Source: Oligoflexales bacterium (GTDB lineage: Bacteria > Bdellovibrionota_B > Oligoflexia > Oligoflexales > RGVZ01). Taken from it: 64,000 nucleotides of DNA. This document shows positions 38,076 through 46,931 of the stretch, one piece after another. The stretch lies in the NCBI GenBank assembly GCA_947494335.1, contig CANLUT010000002.1, forward strand, positions 124,001 through 188,000, read 5' to 3'. The notes beneath the pieces are model-generated. The model had not been told where the DNA came from and made no database searches. It worked only from the letters and a program-made list of their open reading frames with translations. Both the position numbers and the translations under genes were made by a program. How positions within the stretch are numbered: position 1 is the stretch's first letter; each line of letters starts with the position of its first letter.

Positions 38076-38110
38076 ATATTGTCGATCGATGATTGGGGAG
38101 TCGTTTGAGC

Positions 38111-39376
38111 ATGAATTCACATCAACCTTGGGACAGTCTTCGAAATAGCGATCAGGAAATCTATGGCCTTATCCAAGATGAAATGAGCCGTCAAAGACAC
38201 GGACTTGAACTCATTGCTTCAGAAAACTTTGCGTCTCCTGCAGTGATCGCATCAATGGCCAATGTACTAGCGAACAAATATGCTGAAGGGCTACCTGGAA
38301 AGCGCTACTACGGTGGCTGCCAAATTGTAGACCGCGTCGAAGAGATTGCCATTCGCCGCGTATGCCAGTTATTTGGTGCAAAGTTTGCAAATGTTCAGCC
38401 GCATTCTGGAGCTCAAGCCAATGCTGCTGTTTACTTGGCGCTTCTTAACAGTGGCGACAAGGTCCTAGGTCTCGACCTTTCCCACGGTGGCCATTTGACT
38501 CATGGAAGTAAGGTCAATTTTTCTGGCCTTCTTTACGAGTCACACTTTTATGGCATCGACCCGGAAACTGAGCGCATCAATTATGATCACGTTGTTAAGA
38601 TCGCACGTGAAGTAAAACCTAAACTCATGATCGCAGGTGCCAGCGCCTACGCACGCACTCTGGATTTCAAAAAATTCCGTGAGATCGCTGACGATGTAGG
38701 CGCATACCTGATGGTCGACATGGCGCACATTGCCGGATTAGTTGCAGCAGGTGAGCATCCAAGCCCTGTGCCACATGCACACGTTGTCACGTCGACCACC
38801 CATAAGACTTTACGTGGCCCAAGAGGCGGAATCATTCTTTGGAATGATGAAAGCCTTACAGCAAAGATAAATAAAAGCGTTTTTCCAGGGATCCAAGGCG
38901 GCCCACTCGAGCACATCATTGCTGCCAAGGCCGTGAGCTTTAAGGAAGCCCTCGAGCCAAGCTTTAAGACCTACCAAAAACAGGTCGTAGCTAATGCCCG
39001 GGCCCTGGCCGAGGCTCTTACTAAAAAAGGTATTAAGCTTGTTTCCGGTGGAACAGATAATCATCTGATGCTGTTGGACTTTTCCGAAACAGAGATCACT
39101 GGCAAGGTGCTTGAAGAAGCACTCGGGAAGGTCGACATCACCGTCAATAAAAACACCGTACCACGCGAAAAACGCAGCCCTTTTGTGACTAGCGGCATCA
39201 GAATTGGCACCCCGGCCGTGACAAGCCGAGGGTTTGGGACGGCGGAAATGGCTGTGATTGCTGACCTCATTGCAAGAGTTGTTAAAAACGTGGACAATCC
39301 GGCTGAACTGGATAAGATTCGTCGGGATGTTTTGGCGTTAGCCGATAAATTTCCACTCTATCCAGAGTGGGCTTAA
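38111..39376 (+). CDS. glyA: Serine hydroxymethyltransferase
   Basis: 421 residues from ATG 38111 (GGGGAG ten bases upstream; TTG codons at 38093 and 38105 are alternatives). The PLP lysine is in [48 protein letters not shown] and [16 protein letters not shown] are also intact. It makes glycine and methylene-tetrahydrofolate from serine, feeding the formyl donors used by Fmt and PurN. It lies between rpiB and nrdR. Confidence 0.97.
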   Translation: MNSHQPWDSLRNSDQEIYGLIQDEMSRQRHGLELIASENFASPAVIASMANVLANKYAEGLPGKRYYGGCQIVDRVEEIAIRRVCQLFGAKFANVQPHSGAQANAAVYLALLNSGDKVLGLDLSHGGHLTHGSKVNFSGLLYESHFYGIDPETERINYDHVVKIAREVKPKLMIAGASAYARTLDFKKFREIADDVGAYLMVDMAHIAGLVAAGEHPSPVPHAHVVTSTTHKTLRGPRGGIILWNDESLTAKINKSVFPGIQGGPLEHIIAAKAVSFKEALEPSFKTYQKQVVANARALAEALTKKGIKLVSGGTDNHLMLLDFSETEITGKVLEEALGKVDITVNKNTVPREKRSPFVTSGIRIGTPAVTSRGFGTAEMAVIADLIARVVKNVDNPAELDKIRRDVLALADKFPLYPEWA

Positions 39377-39394
39377 ACGTTACTGGAGCTCATT

Positions 39395-39853
39395 TTGCGC
39401 TGCCCTGGCTGTGGACATGAAGATACGCGAGTACTCGAAAGCCGCCTTTCTCACGAAGGTCGCGCGGTGCGTCGTCGTCGTTCCTGCCCTGAGTGCAACT
39501 ATCGGTTCACAACCTACGAGCAAGAGGAAGCCTTCGTTTTTCAAATCAAAAAACGCGACGGTCGCGTTGAGCCCTATCACCGCGATAAGGCACTGCGCTC
39601 GATTCAAGTTGCATGTCAGAAGAGACCAGTAACGATCGATCAAATTGAGGGCTTACTGGCAAAAATCGAACGCACCATCCAAGATACCGGTGAGCGCGTT
39701 GTTCACAGTGAAAAACTTGGCGGCATGATCCTTGAAGCCCTTAGTGAAATGGACAAAGTTGCGTACGTGCGCTTTGCATCCGTTTACAAAGACTTCCGCG
39801 ACACAGAACAATTCATGCGCGAACTCAACGCCATTCAAGCACCAAATAAATAA
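39395..39853 (+). CDS. nrdR: Transcriptional repressor NrdR
   Basis: 152 residues. It starts with TTG 39395, supported by GGAG seven bases ahead and by the family's MRCPGCGHEDTRVLESR N-terminus. The zinc ribbon has the four cysteines CPGC and CPEC (RRRRSCPECNYRFTTYE), then the ATP-cone (FQIKKRDGRVEPYHRDKALR). NrdR represses ribonucleotide reductase genes in response to ATP/dATP. It is followed by riboflavin synthase; ribD, often next, is absent. Confidence 0.97.
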   Translation: MRCPGCGHEDTRVLESRLSHEGRAVRRRRSCPECNYRFTTYEQEEAFVFQIKKRDGRVEPYHRDKALRSIQVACQKRPVTIDQIEGLLAKIERTIQDTGERVVHSEKLGGMILEALSEMDKVAYVRFASVYKDFRDTEQFMRELNAIQAPNK

Positions 39854-39855
39854 TT

Positions 39856-40482
39856 ATGTTTACAGGCCTTGTCGAACGCACTGGAGTAGTCAAGCAGGTC
39901 ACTGGAGAAAGCTCCGGGCTCTTCACTCTAGTCGTTGATCCAGGCCCTGATTTTGAGCGAGATCACGGCGCAAGTGTTGCCGTCAACGGCGTTTGCCTAT
40001 CCGAAGTCGGTCACCAACAGCAAGGTGATCTGACCTTTCACGTCAGTCACGAGACGCTTTCAAAAACCAGCCTTCAAAAAGCCAAACCAGGCATGCGAGT
40101 TAATCTCGAGCGTTCCATGCGGCCCACAGATAGGTTAGGCGGACACATTGTACTTGGCCATGTAGATGGCACGGGAACGATTACCACCATCCGCAAAGAA
40201 GAAAGCTTTTACTTCGTCGAAATTCTGATTCCTAAAACTCTTTCGCCTTATGTCGTTTCCAAAGGTTCAATCGCCATTGATGGTACAAGCTTGACCATTA
40301 ACACCCTACGTGACGATGATTCTGGCACTCACCTTTCTTTCATGTTGATACCCGTAACCTGGGATACGACTCGTTTTGCAGATGTTCAAATTAATGATAA
40401 GGTAAACATCGAAGTTGACATGATTGCAAAGCACTTGGAGCGACTGTCGTTGCCTTGGAAAACCACGAATTCAAAACTCTGA
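39856..40482 (+). CDS. ribE: Riboflavin synthase alpha chain
   Basis: 208 residues with the N-terminus MFTGLVERTGVVKQVTGE and two lumazine-binding repeats: DHGASVAVNGVCLSEVG with RPTDRLGGHIVLGHVDGTGT, and VSKGSIAIDGTSLTINTLRD. It dismutates two lumazines to riboflavin. Start and nrdR stop are two bases apart. Its last 28 bases overlap the presumed TTG start of the TolC-like gene. Called ribC in some species. Confidence 0.95.
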   Translation: MFTGLVERTGVVKQVTGESSGLFTLVVDPGPDFERDHGASVAVNGVCLSEVGHQQQGDLTFHVSHETLSKTSLQKAKPGMRVNLERSMRPTDRLGGHIVLGHVDGTGTITTIRKEESFYFVEILIPKTLSPYVVSKGSIAIDGTSLTINTLRDDDSGTHLSFMLIPVTWDTTRFADVQINDKVNIEVDMIAKHLERLSLPWKTTNSKL

Positions 40483-41702
40483 AATTTTGTACATTGCTGC
40501 TACTTTGCGCATCGCCTTCCGCAAAGGCTTTGACCTGGAGCGAGGTTAAGGCAAAAGCTCTGGAAACAGCGCCTTCGATTATCACAGGTAAGGCTGAAGT
40601 GGGATCTGCCGATGCGGCTATTGATCGGGCGAAGGCTGAATTTTTGCCTTCCGTCTCATCAAGCCTCTCAGCGTCTAGACGAATTGATTCTGGCGAAAAA
40701 ACCTCTAGCAATACCTACGACGCTGGCATTGCACTTGATCAATCCTTATTCTCATTTGGCAAGACCAGAGCACAACTCAATGCCGCAAAATCGGGAAAGC
40801 AAGCAGCACTTTCAGAGCTAAAACTCAGCAGTGTCACCCTGCGAGCCAAACTTGCGAAAGCTTGGTCGAAAGTCATCTACCTCCAAGAATTAGCCAAGCT
40901 AGGTGAGAAGAACACAGTCAGGCGTGAGGCCAACTTACAGATTGTAAAACTTCGCTATCAAGGAGGCAGGGAAAACAAGGGCTCTGTACTTCGTACTGAG
41001 GCTGCAAAACTACAAACCTCTACTGAATCCGAAGAAGCTAAGGCAAATCTTGAAAGTTCCAAAGGTGAACTTTCTGTTCTTATAGGGCAAGACATCGATA
41101 GAAAGGAAATTTTTAGCGGCGACATTGAAACGAGGGCCCCAGCCATTCCTGAGCTGAAAAATCATCCGCACCTTGAAGCTTTATTAGCCAAACAAAAGCA
41201 AGCTGATGCGACTCTTGTAGAATCAAGACGAAAATATTTTCCGGACCTATCACTATCGGCATCTGCCAACAAATCCGCGACTCCGAACCTTCCACTCAAA
41301 GACCCCATTTATCAGGCAGAAGTCACACTAAAGATTCCGGTGTTTAACCCATCAACATCGGCTGACGTGTCTGCAGCTCTTGCCAAAAGCAAGACGACCA
41401 GTATTGCTTTGGCCGAGGCCTCAGCCACGCAAAAGCAAAAGGCCCTATCAACTGCGTCGGCATTCAGCTTTGCACGTCAAAAGCTAGAGGTTGCCCGAAA
41501 GATTTTTGAAGCGACAAAACTTCAGGCCGAGGTTTCACGTCAGAGATACACGCTTGGCATGATGTCATTTCAAGATTGGGATAGCTACGAGTCAGACCTG
41601 ATGCGATCGGAAGGCGAGGTTCTTAGAGCCAAATATAATTTATCAGATGCGCATGCTGATTACTTAGAAGCCATCGGTATAGCTTTGGAGGAGGGACCGT
41701 GA
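40455..41702 (+). CDS. TolC-family outer-membrane efflux protein
   Basis: 415 residues. A signal peptide (FCTLLLLCASPSAKALTWSE) leads into two OEP repeats rich in alpha-helical coiled-coil: AEFLPSVSSSLSASRRI, YDAGIALDQSLFSFGKTRAQ and later SRRKYFPDLSLSASANKS with VTLKIPVFNPSTSADVSAAL. It would form the exit duct of a tripartite pump with the MacA- and MacB-like proteins downstream. The start is weak: TTG 40455 inside ribE is the only good candidate and has no clear ribosome site, so translational coupling is possible. Confidence 0.88.
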   Translation: MENHEFKTLKFCTLLLLCASPSAKALTWSEVKAKALETAPSIITGKAEVGSADAAIDRAKAEFLPSVSSSLSASRRIDSGEKTSSNTYDAGIALDQSLFSFGKTRAQLNAAKSGKQAALSELKLSSVTLRAKLAKAWSKVIYLQELAKLGEKNTVRREANLQIVKLRYQGGRENKGSVLRTEAAKLQTSTESEEAKANLESSKGELSVLIGQDIDRKEIFSGDIETRAPAIPELKNHPHLEALLAKQKQADATLVESRRKYFPDLSLSASANKSATPNLPLKDPIYQAEVTLKIPVFNPSTSADVSAALAKSKTTSIALAEASATQKQKALSTASAFSFARQKLEVARKIFEATKLQAEVSRQRYTLGMMSFQDWDSYESDLMRSEGEVLRAKYNLSDAHADYLEAIGIALEEGP

Positions 41703-42706
41703 AGCCTACAAGAACAAAGTTGTGGGTCGTACTTTTTTTGATCGTAGTAACCGCTATTGGGTCCTACGTTTACATTGCAAAAAACAGAAAGCCTGAGATC
41801 ACTTATAAAGAGCACACCATCCGGCGAGACGATTTGGAAATCTCCGTGCAGGCGACCGGCGCCATTCAGCCTGAAAATCGATTGGTTGTAAAACCGCAGA
41901 TTGCCGGACGCGTCGACGAGATTCTTGTTCAAGAGGGGCAGAAGGTTCGTGCAGGTCAGCTACTTGCCCGTATGAGTTCCAACGATCGCGCCGCACTTAT
42001 CGATATGGCACGGTCAGCAGGAAGCGAGGAACAAAAACGCTGGGAAGACATATATAAACCAAGCCCGGTCATTGCGCCATTAGGCGGCATTGTCATCTCG
42101 AAGCAAGTGGAGCGCGGACAAACGGTAGGAACTGGCGATACGGTATTCGTTATCTCGGATCGTTTGATAGTCTTGGCACAGGTGGATGAAACTGATCTTG
42201 GGAAAATCTCTTTAGGTCAAGCGGTTGAAATACGTGTTGACGCCTATAGCGATCAAATGGTGACAGGTAAAGTTATTCGTATCGCCTTCGAATCAAAACA
42301 AGTCAATAACGTCACAATTTATGAAATCCGCATCCTACCTGACGACGTTCCATCTTTTATGCGTTCTGGCATGACGACCAGCGTCAAATTTATTCAAGAT
42401 AAAAAACAAAACGTTATTTTAGCACCCGCGTCATTTTTGAAGTCAAAACAGGACGCGAAGGGCGGTCAATCTGGGATCATCAAGTCGGGAGATGAGGCAT
42501 TGACCCTTGTGAAGGCTAGCAACCCCAAAGCACCCCCTGAGGAGCGCGTTGTGACCGTTGGAGCAACGAATGGCAAGTTCTTAGAAATTGCGTCAGGCCT
42601 TAGTGAGGGCGATATCATTTTACAACCACAGGCAAGCAACACAGCTGAAGAAGCGTCCTCGAATCCGTTTAGCCCAATGCGCCCTCCCAAGGGACGAAAG
42701 AAGTAA
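41699..42706 (+). CDS. macA: MacA-like periplasmic adaptor with short hairpin
   Basis: 335 residues beginning with GTG 41699, overlapping the TolC-like stop by four bases with GGAGGAGGG ahead. One membrane helix (LWVVLFLIVVTAIGSYVYI) is followed by the lipoyl half NRLVVKPQIAGRVDEILVQE and its partner PSPVIAPLGGIVISKQVERG, then barrel and membrane-proximal parts. Only about 30 helical residues lie between the two lipoyl halves, so the long alpha-hairpin that normally reaches TolC is almost missing. It should link MacB to an outer-membrane partner, but perhaps in a different way. Confidence 0.85.
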   Translation: MKPTRTKLWVVLFLIVVTAIGSYVYIAKNRKPEITYKEHTIRRDDLEISVQATGAIQPENRLVVKPQIAGRVDEILVQEGQKVRAGQLLARMSSNDRAALIDMARSAGSEEQKRWEDIYKPSPVIAPLGGIVISKQVERGQTVGTGDTVFVISDRLIVLAQVDETDLGKISLGQAVEIRVDAYSDQMVTGKVIRIAFESKQVNNVTIYEIRILPDDVPSFMRSGMTTSVKFIQDKKQNVILAPASFLKSKQDAKGGQSGIIKSGDEALTLVKASNPKAPPEERVVTVGATNGKFLEIASGLSEGDIILQPQASNTAEEASSNPFSPMRPPKGRKK

Positions 42707-42721
42707 CAAAGGCAAAAACTG

Positions 42722-44725
42722 ATGAGTGTTTCTTCTGTCGTCAAGATGAGTCGGATATCTAAAGTCTTTCGCATGGGAGACTCCGAGCTGCGCGCGCTTG
42801 ATAACGTCGACCTGACGATCGATGCCGGGGACTTTGTGGCGATCGTTGGGCCCTCAGGCTCTGGAAAGTCCACGCTCATGAACATGATCGGACTATTGGA
42901 CACACCAGACAGTGGAGACGTTGTTATTGCGGACCAAAGTATCAAGGGTCTTGACGATGACACTTTAAGTGTTCTTAGATCGCGCACTATTGGATTCGTT
43001 TTTCAGCAATTTAATCTCTTGGCCAGGACATCTGCTGCTGAAAATGTTGGACTCCCCATGCTTTATAGTGGAGCTCCATACGATAGAAACTGGGCTGAAA
43101 AAGTTTTATCTGCCGTCGGACTTAGCGATCGAATTGATCATACGCCTTCACAACTGTCGGGAGGTCAGCAGCAAAGGGTTGCGATTGCCAGAGCTCTGGT
43201 AAACAAGCCCATGATAATCCTCGCTGATGAACCGACGGGAAATTTAGACAGTCAAAGCGAACGAGATATTCTTGACATTCTTGTCCAATTAAATCAGGCC
43301 GGCATAACGGTGGTCATCGTCACACACGAACTTGAAGTGACGCAAGTTGCTAAACGTGTCATTCGTATGCGCGATGGCAAAATCGTTTCAGATGAGCGGC
43401 AATCGCCCAAGTATCTAGACGGCATGAAAGCCACTAGCGCAGATAACACGACAAAAATCAGACTTTATGACACCGCCACTCCCGAGCCAGAGCAAGGGCT
43501 GGCCATGAAAATACGAAAGGCTAAAAGCTACTCGTCAGAAGCATTACGATCAGTTACATCAAACAAAATTCGCTCATTTTTATCCATCCTCGGCATCATG
43601 ATTGGCGTGGCCGCCGTGATCGCGATGCTTGGTCTTGGTGCCGGTGCAAAAAAATCCATGGAAAATGAACTTTCTGGTCTCGGCTCAAATCTTTTAGTGT
43701 TGTGGGCAGGTTCCAGTCGCACGGGCCTTCCCGGAGGCGGAAACCCAGTGCGACTATTTCCAGATGACGTCGAGGCGCTAAAGACAGAGCTAACCAACGT
43801 CACCGGGATTGCTCCGACGGTTAACGGCAAGGCAATGATCCAGTTTGAGGAAAAAACCTGGAATACAAGCCTGACGGGATCCTCCACCGCATTTGCAAGT
43901 CTAAGATCGGTGCAACCAGATATTGGTAGAAATTTCACACAAGAAGAAGAAACGTCTCGCGCCCGCGTTGTCATGATTGGGCGGACTATCGCTAAAAATC
44001 TTTTTGGAGATAAGGACCCCATTGGGGCAGAGATTCGTATTAACCGAATTTACTTTCAGGTGATTGGTCTACTTCCTGCTAAAGGCTCTAATGGCTGGCA
44101 GGACCGTGATGACATGGTGGTCATGCCGCTTGAGACCGCCATGCGCCGCGTGTTGGGTTATGAGACAGTTCACTCTGTCGATATTCAAGTGGATAAGCCT
44201 GAGAACATGCCGATTGTCGAAAAACAAATTAAGTCGATCATTCAGCACAAGAAACGACTTTCAGACGAAAAAGTCGATGATGCCATCACGGTCCGCAATA
44301 TGGCTGACATTCAGGCTGCAATTTCATCGACTAACAAGATTATGTCGTTACTTCTTAGCATCATCGCCAGCATCTCACTGCTCGTTGGTGGAATTGGCGT
44401 TATGAACATTATGCTGGTGTCGGTCACTGAGCGCACAAGAGAGATTGGACTGAGGAAAGCGCTTGGCGCTACAAGGCAGGACATCCTAAGCCAGTTTTTG
44501 TTTGAGGCAGCTCTGCTTGGTATCATTGGCGGCGCACTAGGAGTAAGCCTAGGCTGGGGCTCAGCTAAAATAACAGCGGCATTCACCAATTGGCCATTTG
44601 AAATTTCACCGGCTGTTGTTGGATTCGTAGCAGGCACGACCGCGTTCGTAGGAATCATCTTCGGATTTTGGCCCGCTAAGAAGGCGGCTGCACTACAACC
44701 CATTCAAGCGCTTAAGCATGAGTGA
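42722..44725 (+). CDS. macB: MacB-like ABC transporter, fused ATPase and permease
   Basis: 667 residues. The N-terminal ATPase has Walker A IVGPSGSGKSTLMNMIG, signature LSGGQQQRVAIARALVNKP and Walker B MIILADEPTGNLDSQSE. A linker leads to the MacB permease part with four membrane helices (SFLSILGIMIGVAAVIAMLG; the final set around SLLLSIIASISLLVGGIGVM, RTREIGLRKALGATRQDIL) and a large periplasmic domain. MacB-type mechanotransmitters move substrates from the periplasm through a TolC duct. The substrate cannot be read from sequence. It closes the TolC-MacA-MacB run. Confidence 0.94.
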   Translation: MSVSSVVKMSRISKVFRMGDSELRALDNVDLTIDAGDFVAIVGPSGSGKSTLMNMIGLLDTPDSGDVVIADQSIKGLDDDTLSVLRSRTIGFVFQQFNLLARTSAAENVGLPMLYSGAPYDRNWAEKVLSAVGLSDRIDHTPSQLSGGQQQRVAIARALVNKPMIILADEPTGNLDSQSERDILDILVQLNQAGITVVIVTHELEVTQVAKRVIRMRDGKIVSDERQSPKYLDGMKATSADNTTKIRLYDTATPEPEQGLAMKIRKAKSYSSEALRSVTSNKIRSFLSILGIMIGVAAVIAMLGLGAGAKKSMENELSGLGSNLLVLWAGSSRTGLPGGGNPVRLFPDDVEALKTELTNVTGIAPTVNGKAMIQFEEKTWNTSLTGSSTAFASLRSVQPDIGRNFTQEEETSRARVVMIGRTIAKNLFGDKDPIGAEIRINRIYFQVIGLLPAKGSNGWQDRDDMVVMPLETAMRRVLGYETVHSVDIQVDKPENMPIVEKQIKSIIQHKKRLSDEKVDDAITVRNMADIQAAISSTNKIMSLLLSIIASISLLVGGIGVMNIMLVSVTERTREIGLRKALGATRQDILSQFLFEAALLGIIGGALGVSLGWGSAKITAAFTNWPFEISPAVVGFVAGTTAFVGIIFGFWPAKKAAALQPIQALKHE

Positions 44726-44739
44726 CAAAAGAGTTTCGT

Positions 44740-45432
44740 TTAGAATTTATACTCACAAAACGCTGGCTGTTCAATTTTTGCAGAGATCTGAACTTTCTCC
44801 AGAATCTTTAAGACAGCATTCATAGTCACAAGCATTTCTTTAAATTCTGCTGGATTATAAGTTGAGACTTCCTTTGAACACATCGTCCTCGCTAGTTTTG
44901 TGGATTTTTCTGCAACCTCGGCATCGGCTGTTACAGGACGCTCGATATTTAGGCGCTCCCAGCGCGAGCGAAACAGTCGCATCTGCTCCAACTGGGTATT
45001 CCATCTAAAGGCGCAATCTTGAGAGTTCTTGCACGGCTTGATCACCGCTATCGCATCATCCATATAGGTACAAAATTTTTTTCCCAGGTCTGACGTGCAG
45101 GTGATCCAATTAGACTCCCTCGTCAGCTCTTCATGTTTAACGGACGTCTCAATGAGGCTAGGTGACTTACATAAAGCGATTTTTGCAACTTGAGCTTTGA
45201 GATCGTTGCTACACTCGGCGAACGCATTCGGTCCGTACTTCACCGTCGCCTTAACCGAGCCCTTCAACACATCTGTGTCGCCGCAAATCCAATCTCCGTT
45301 GCACTGAACCTGATATTTTTCAGAGATGATGACATCATTAAGCTTTGAGTCGTCTTGGGACGTCTTGCAGGAGGTCAGATGCATCACCAGAGTCATACAA
45401 ATTGACCATATCTTGAGATTCGTTGTCGCCAT
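44740..45432 (-). CDS. Cysteine-rich lipoprotein, unknown function
   Basis: 230 residues. A lipobox is visible (CMTLVMHLTSCKTSQDDSK, Cys about 22). The mature part contains some ten cysteines (YQVQCNGDWICGDTDVLK; ALCKSPSLIE; WITCTSDLGKKFCTYMDD; PCKNSQDCAFRWN), pointing to several disulphides in the periplasm or at the outer membrane. I do not recognise a family. It converges on macB across 14 bases and is divergent from the riboflavin gene, whose leader region lies between. Confidence 0.85.
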   Translation of the reverse strand: MATTNLKIWSICMTLVMHLTSCKTSQDDSKLNDVIISEKYQVQCNGDWICGDTDVLKGSVKATVKYGPNAFAECSNDLKAQVAKIALCKSPSLIETSVKHEELTRESNWITCTSDLGKKFCTYMDDAIAVIKPCKNSQDCAFRWNTQLEQMRLFRSRWERLNIERPVTADAEVAEKSTKLARTMCSKEVSTYNPAEFKEMLVTMNAVLKILEKVQISAKIEQPAFCEYKF

Positions 45433-45587
45433 GACTGCCCCCCTCTGACTTAAGATGATGTCAGCTTCTATTATGCCTTATGTGGGAACTATTCGTAGGC
45501 CCCATGAACCTCTATTAAAAGGGGAGGCCTTTGATTTTAATCTAAGTACCTGTATTTAATATAAAATCACTCTGGGCGGGCCACCCC

Positions 45588-45698
45588 ATGGCGATCATTT
45601 TTATTAAAATCATTGCTTTTTACTTAATCTCAGTTCATAAGGAGCCACCATCAAAGGCTGAGAGATCGTGCAGTTACGGTGGATTTTTTGCTCTTTGA
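45588..45698 (+). CDS. Possible 36-residue leader peptide
   Basis: An ATG frame of 36 codons inside the riboflavin leader; the start of the peptide is hydrophobic (MAIIFIKIIAFYLISVHKE) and the end is FFAL. Its 3' half covers the hairpin at 45645-45682, as would be expected for translation-coupled attenuation. There is only a poor ribosome site (GGCGGG), and a frame of this length arises by chance quite often, so it may well be unreal. Confidence 0.2.
   Translation: MAIIFIKIIAFYLISVHKEPPSKAERSCSYGGFFAL
45645..45689 (+). terminator. Candidate attenuator hairpin in riboflavin leader
   Basis: CCACC at 45645-45649 pairs with GGTGG at 45678-45682, with an inner CTG/CAG helix, and is followed directly by A and six T. 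The five-pair outer stem is short for a terminator but its position some 80 bases before the coding start suits premature termination. Confidence 0.35.
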
Positions 45699-45769
45699 AC
45701 TGACTGCATTTTTTCGGCGCCGGCTAGTCCCATGAGGCTAGTGGCAAGATCGTAACCGGAGCGTAAGCT

Positions 45770-46906
45770 ATGGATAAAAGTATCACCCGCGTCGTTGAAG
45801 CTATCGAAACCATCCGCAAAGGCGGCATGGTCATTATGGTCGATGATGAAGACCGTGAAAACGAAGGCGACATTGTCTTTGCAGCAGAACACTCAACTCC
45901 AGAAAAAATAAACTTTATGGCAAAAGAGGCCCGCGGCCTTATCTGTTTGCCACTCGCTCCCGAACTTGTTGATCAATTGAAGCTTCCTCTCATGGATGAT
46001 GTTTCAAAATCAACGAGTGGCCACAAAACCGCATTCACCGTTAGCATTGAAGCTTGCTTTGGTGTGACCACTGGAATCTCAGCTGCAGATCGCTCTCACA
46101 CAGTTAAAGTCGCCGTGGCTGATGGTGCAAAGCCTGAAGACTTGGTGGTTCCTGGACATATTTTCCCGCTAAGGGCTAAAAAAGGTGGCGTCCTAGAACG
46201 CTCAGGTCACACCGAAGGATCGGTTGATCTTGCCAAGCTAGCTGGTTGTAAGCCAGCAGCTGTAATTTGCGAGATCATGAATGATGATGGTTCAATGGCT
46301 AGAATGCCGGATCTCGAAAATTTTGCCGCAAAACATAAACTACCGATCGTCACTATTGACGATCTGATTGCCTACAGACTCGTGCGTGACAGCCTCGTGA
46401 AAGTGGTTGATCAAGGAGTCATTGAAACACGGTCTGGAACGTTTGAAGCGATACTATTCGAATCTCTTTTGGATAAGTCACAGCATCTTGCTCTTGTTAA
46501 AGGGAAAGAATTCTTTGATGACTCGATCGTGGATGTGCGTGTTCATCGACAAAAGCCATTTCTTGATGTCTTTGGAAGAGGCTTAAAAAACAAGCTTGAT
46601 CTCGTCCAGTACGGCTTTGACATGCTACAGCAGTCCAAATCCGCAGTCGTAGTCTACCTTAGCTATGCATCGTCACAGGCTGCCTTTCCGGATTTCAAAG
46701 ATGTTTCGACCATCACGTCATCGGATGAACAAAAAGTTAGTGCTATGGACTCCAGACTCTTGGGGATTGGCGCGCAAATTATCAGATCCCTCGGCATCCA
46801 GCGCATGCGCACGCACGTCTCACAACCACGAACACTCAAAGGCCTCGCCGGATTTGGACTTGAGGTTGTGGATAACGTGTTAATTCAAACTCAAACTCAA
46901 TCTTGA
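45770..46906 (+). CDS. ribB: DHBP synthase (RibB) fused to a degenerate GTP cyclohydrolase II-like domain
   Basis: 378 residues. The first 200 or so are intact 3,4-dihydroxy-2-butanone 4-phosphate synthase: MVDDEDRENEGDIVFAAEHS, TTGISAADRSHTVKVAV, LRAKKGGVLERSGHTEGSVD and EIMNDDGSMARMPDL. The second half has the RibA fold outline (HLALVKGKEF at its start, GIGAQIIRSLGIQRMRTHVS, GLAGFGLEVVDNVL at its end) but the zinc motif HSECLTGDVFGSLRCDCG is replaced by HRQKPFLDVFGRGLKNKL, turning all three cysteines to lysine, and the catalytic REGRGIG-type segment is gone. It should therefore make DHBP from ribulose 5-phosphate but not open GTP, so a separate RibA is needed. ribH follows. Confidence 0.92.
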   Translation: MDKSITRVVEAIETIRKGGMVIMVDDEDRENEGDIVFAAEHSTPEKINFMAKEARGLICLPLAPELVDQLKLPLMDDVSKSTSGHKTAFTVSIEACFGVTTGISAADRSHTVKVAVADGAKPEDLVVPGHIFPLRAKKGGVLERSGHTEGSVDLAKLAGCKPAAVICEIMNDDGSMARMPDLENFAAKHKLPIVTIDDLIAYRLVRDSLVKVVDQGVIETRSGTFEAILFESLLDKSQHLALVKGKEFFDDSIVDVRVHRQKPFLDVFGRGLKNKLDLVQYGFDMLQQSKSAVVVYLSYASSQAAFPDFKDVSTITSSDEQKVSAMDSRLLGIGAQIIRSLGIQRMRTHVSQPRTLKGLAGFGLEVVDNVLIQTQTQS

Positions 46907-46931
46907 ATCGAGTCAAAAGGAGAACTTACTC

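Larger units (their letters stand above)
45433..45769. promoter_or_regulatory. 337-base intergenic region with candidate promoter and structured leader of ribB-type gene
   Basis: The gap separates the divergent lipoprotein gene from the riboflavin gene. Working left to right on the plus strand: AGGCC/GGCCT hairpin at 45497-45530 followed by T-rich DNA; a possible promoter TTGATT (45531-45536), 18 bases, TTTAAT (45555-45560); a 36-codon open frame at 45588-45698; a hairpin with a T-run at 45645-45689; and a CTAG-containing stem near 45722-45744. I looked for the conserved FMN riboswitch blocks and did not find them. The arrangement would suit an attenuated leader, but this is inference. Confidence 0.45.

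Noticed and set aside
45655-45668. CTGAGA in the ribB leader, resembling the TPP riboswitch core
   Set aside because: The second conserved TPP block (ACCTGAT...GGA) does not follow, and the downstream gene is for riboflavin.
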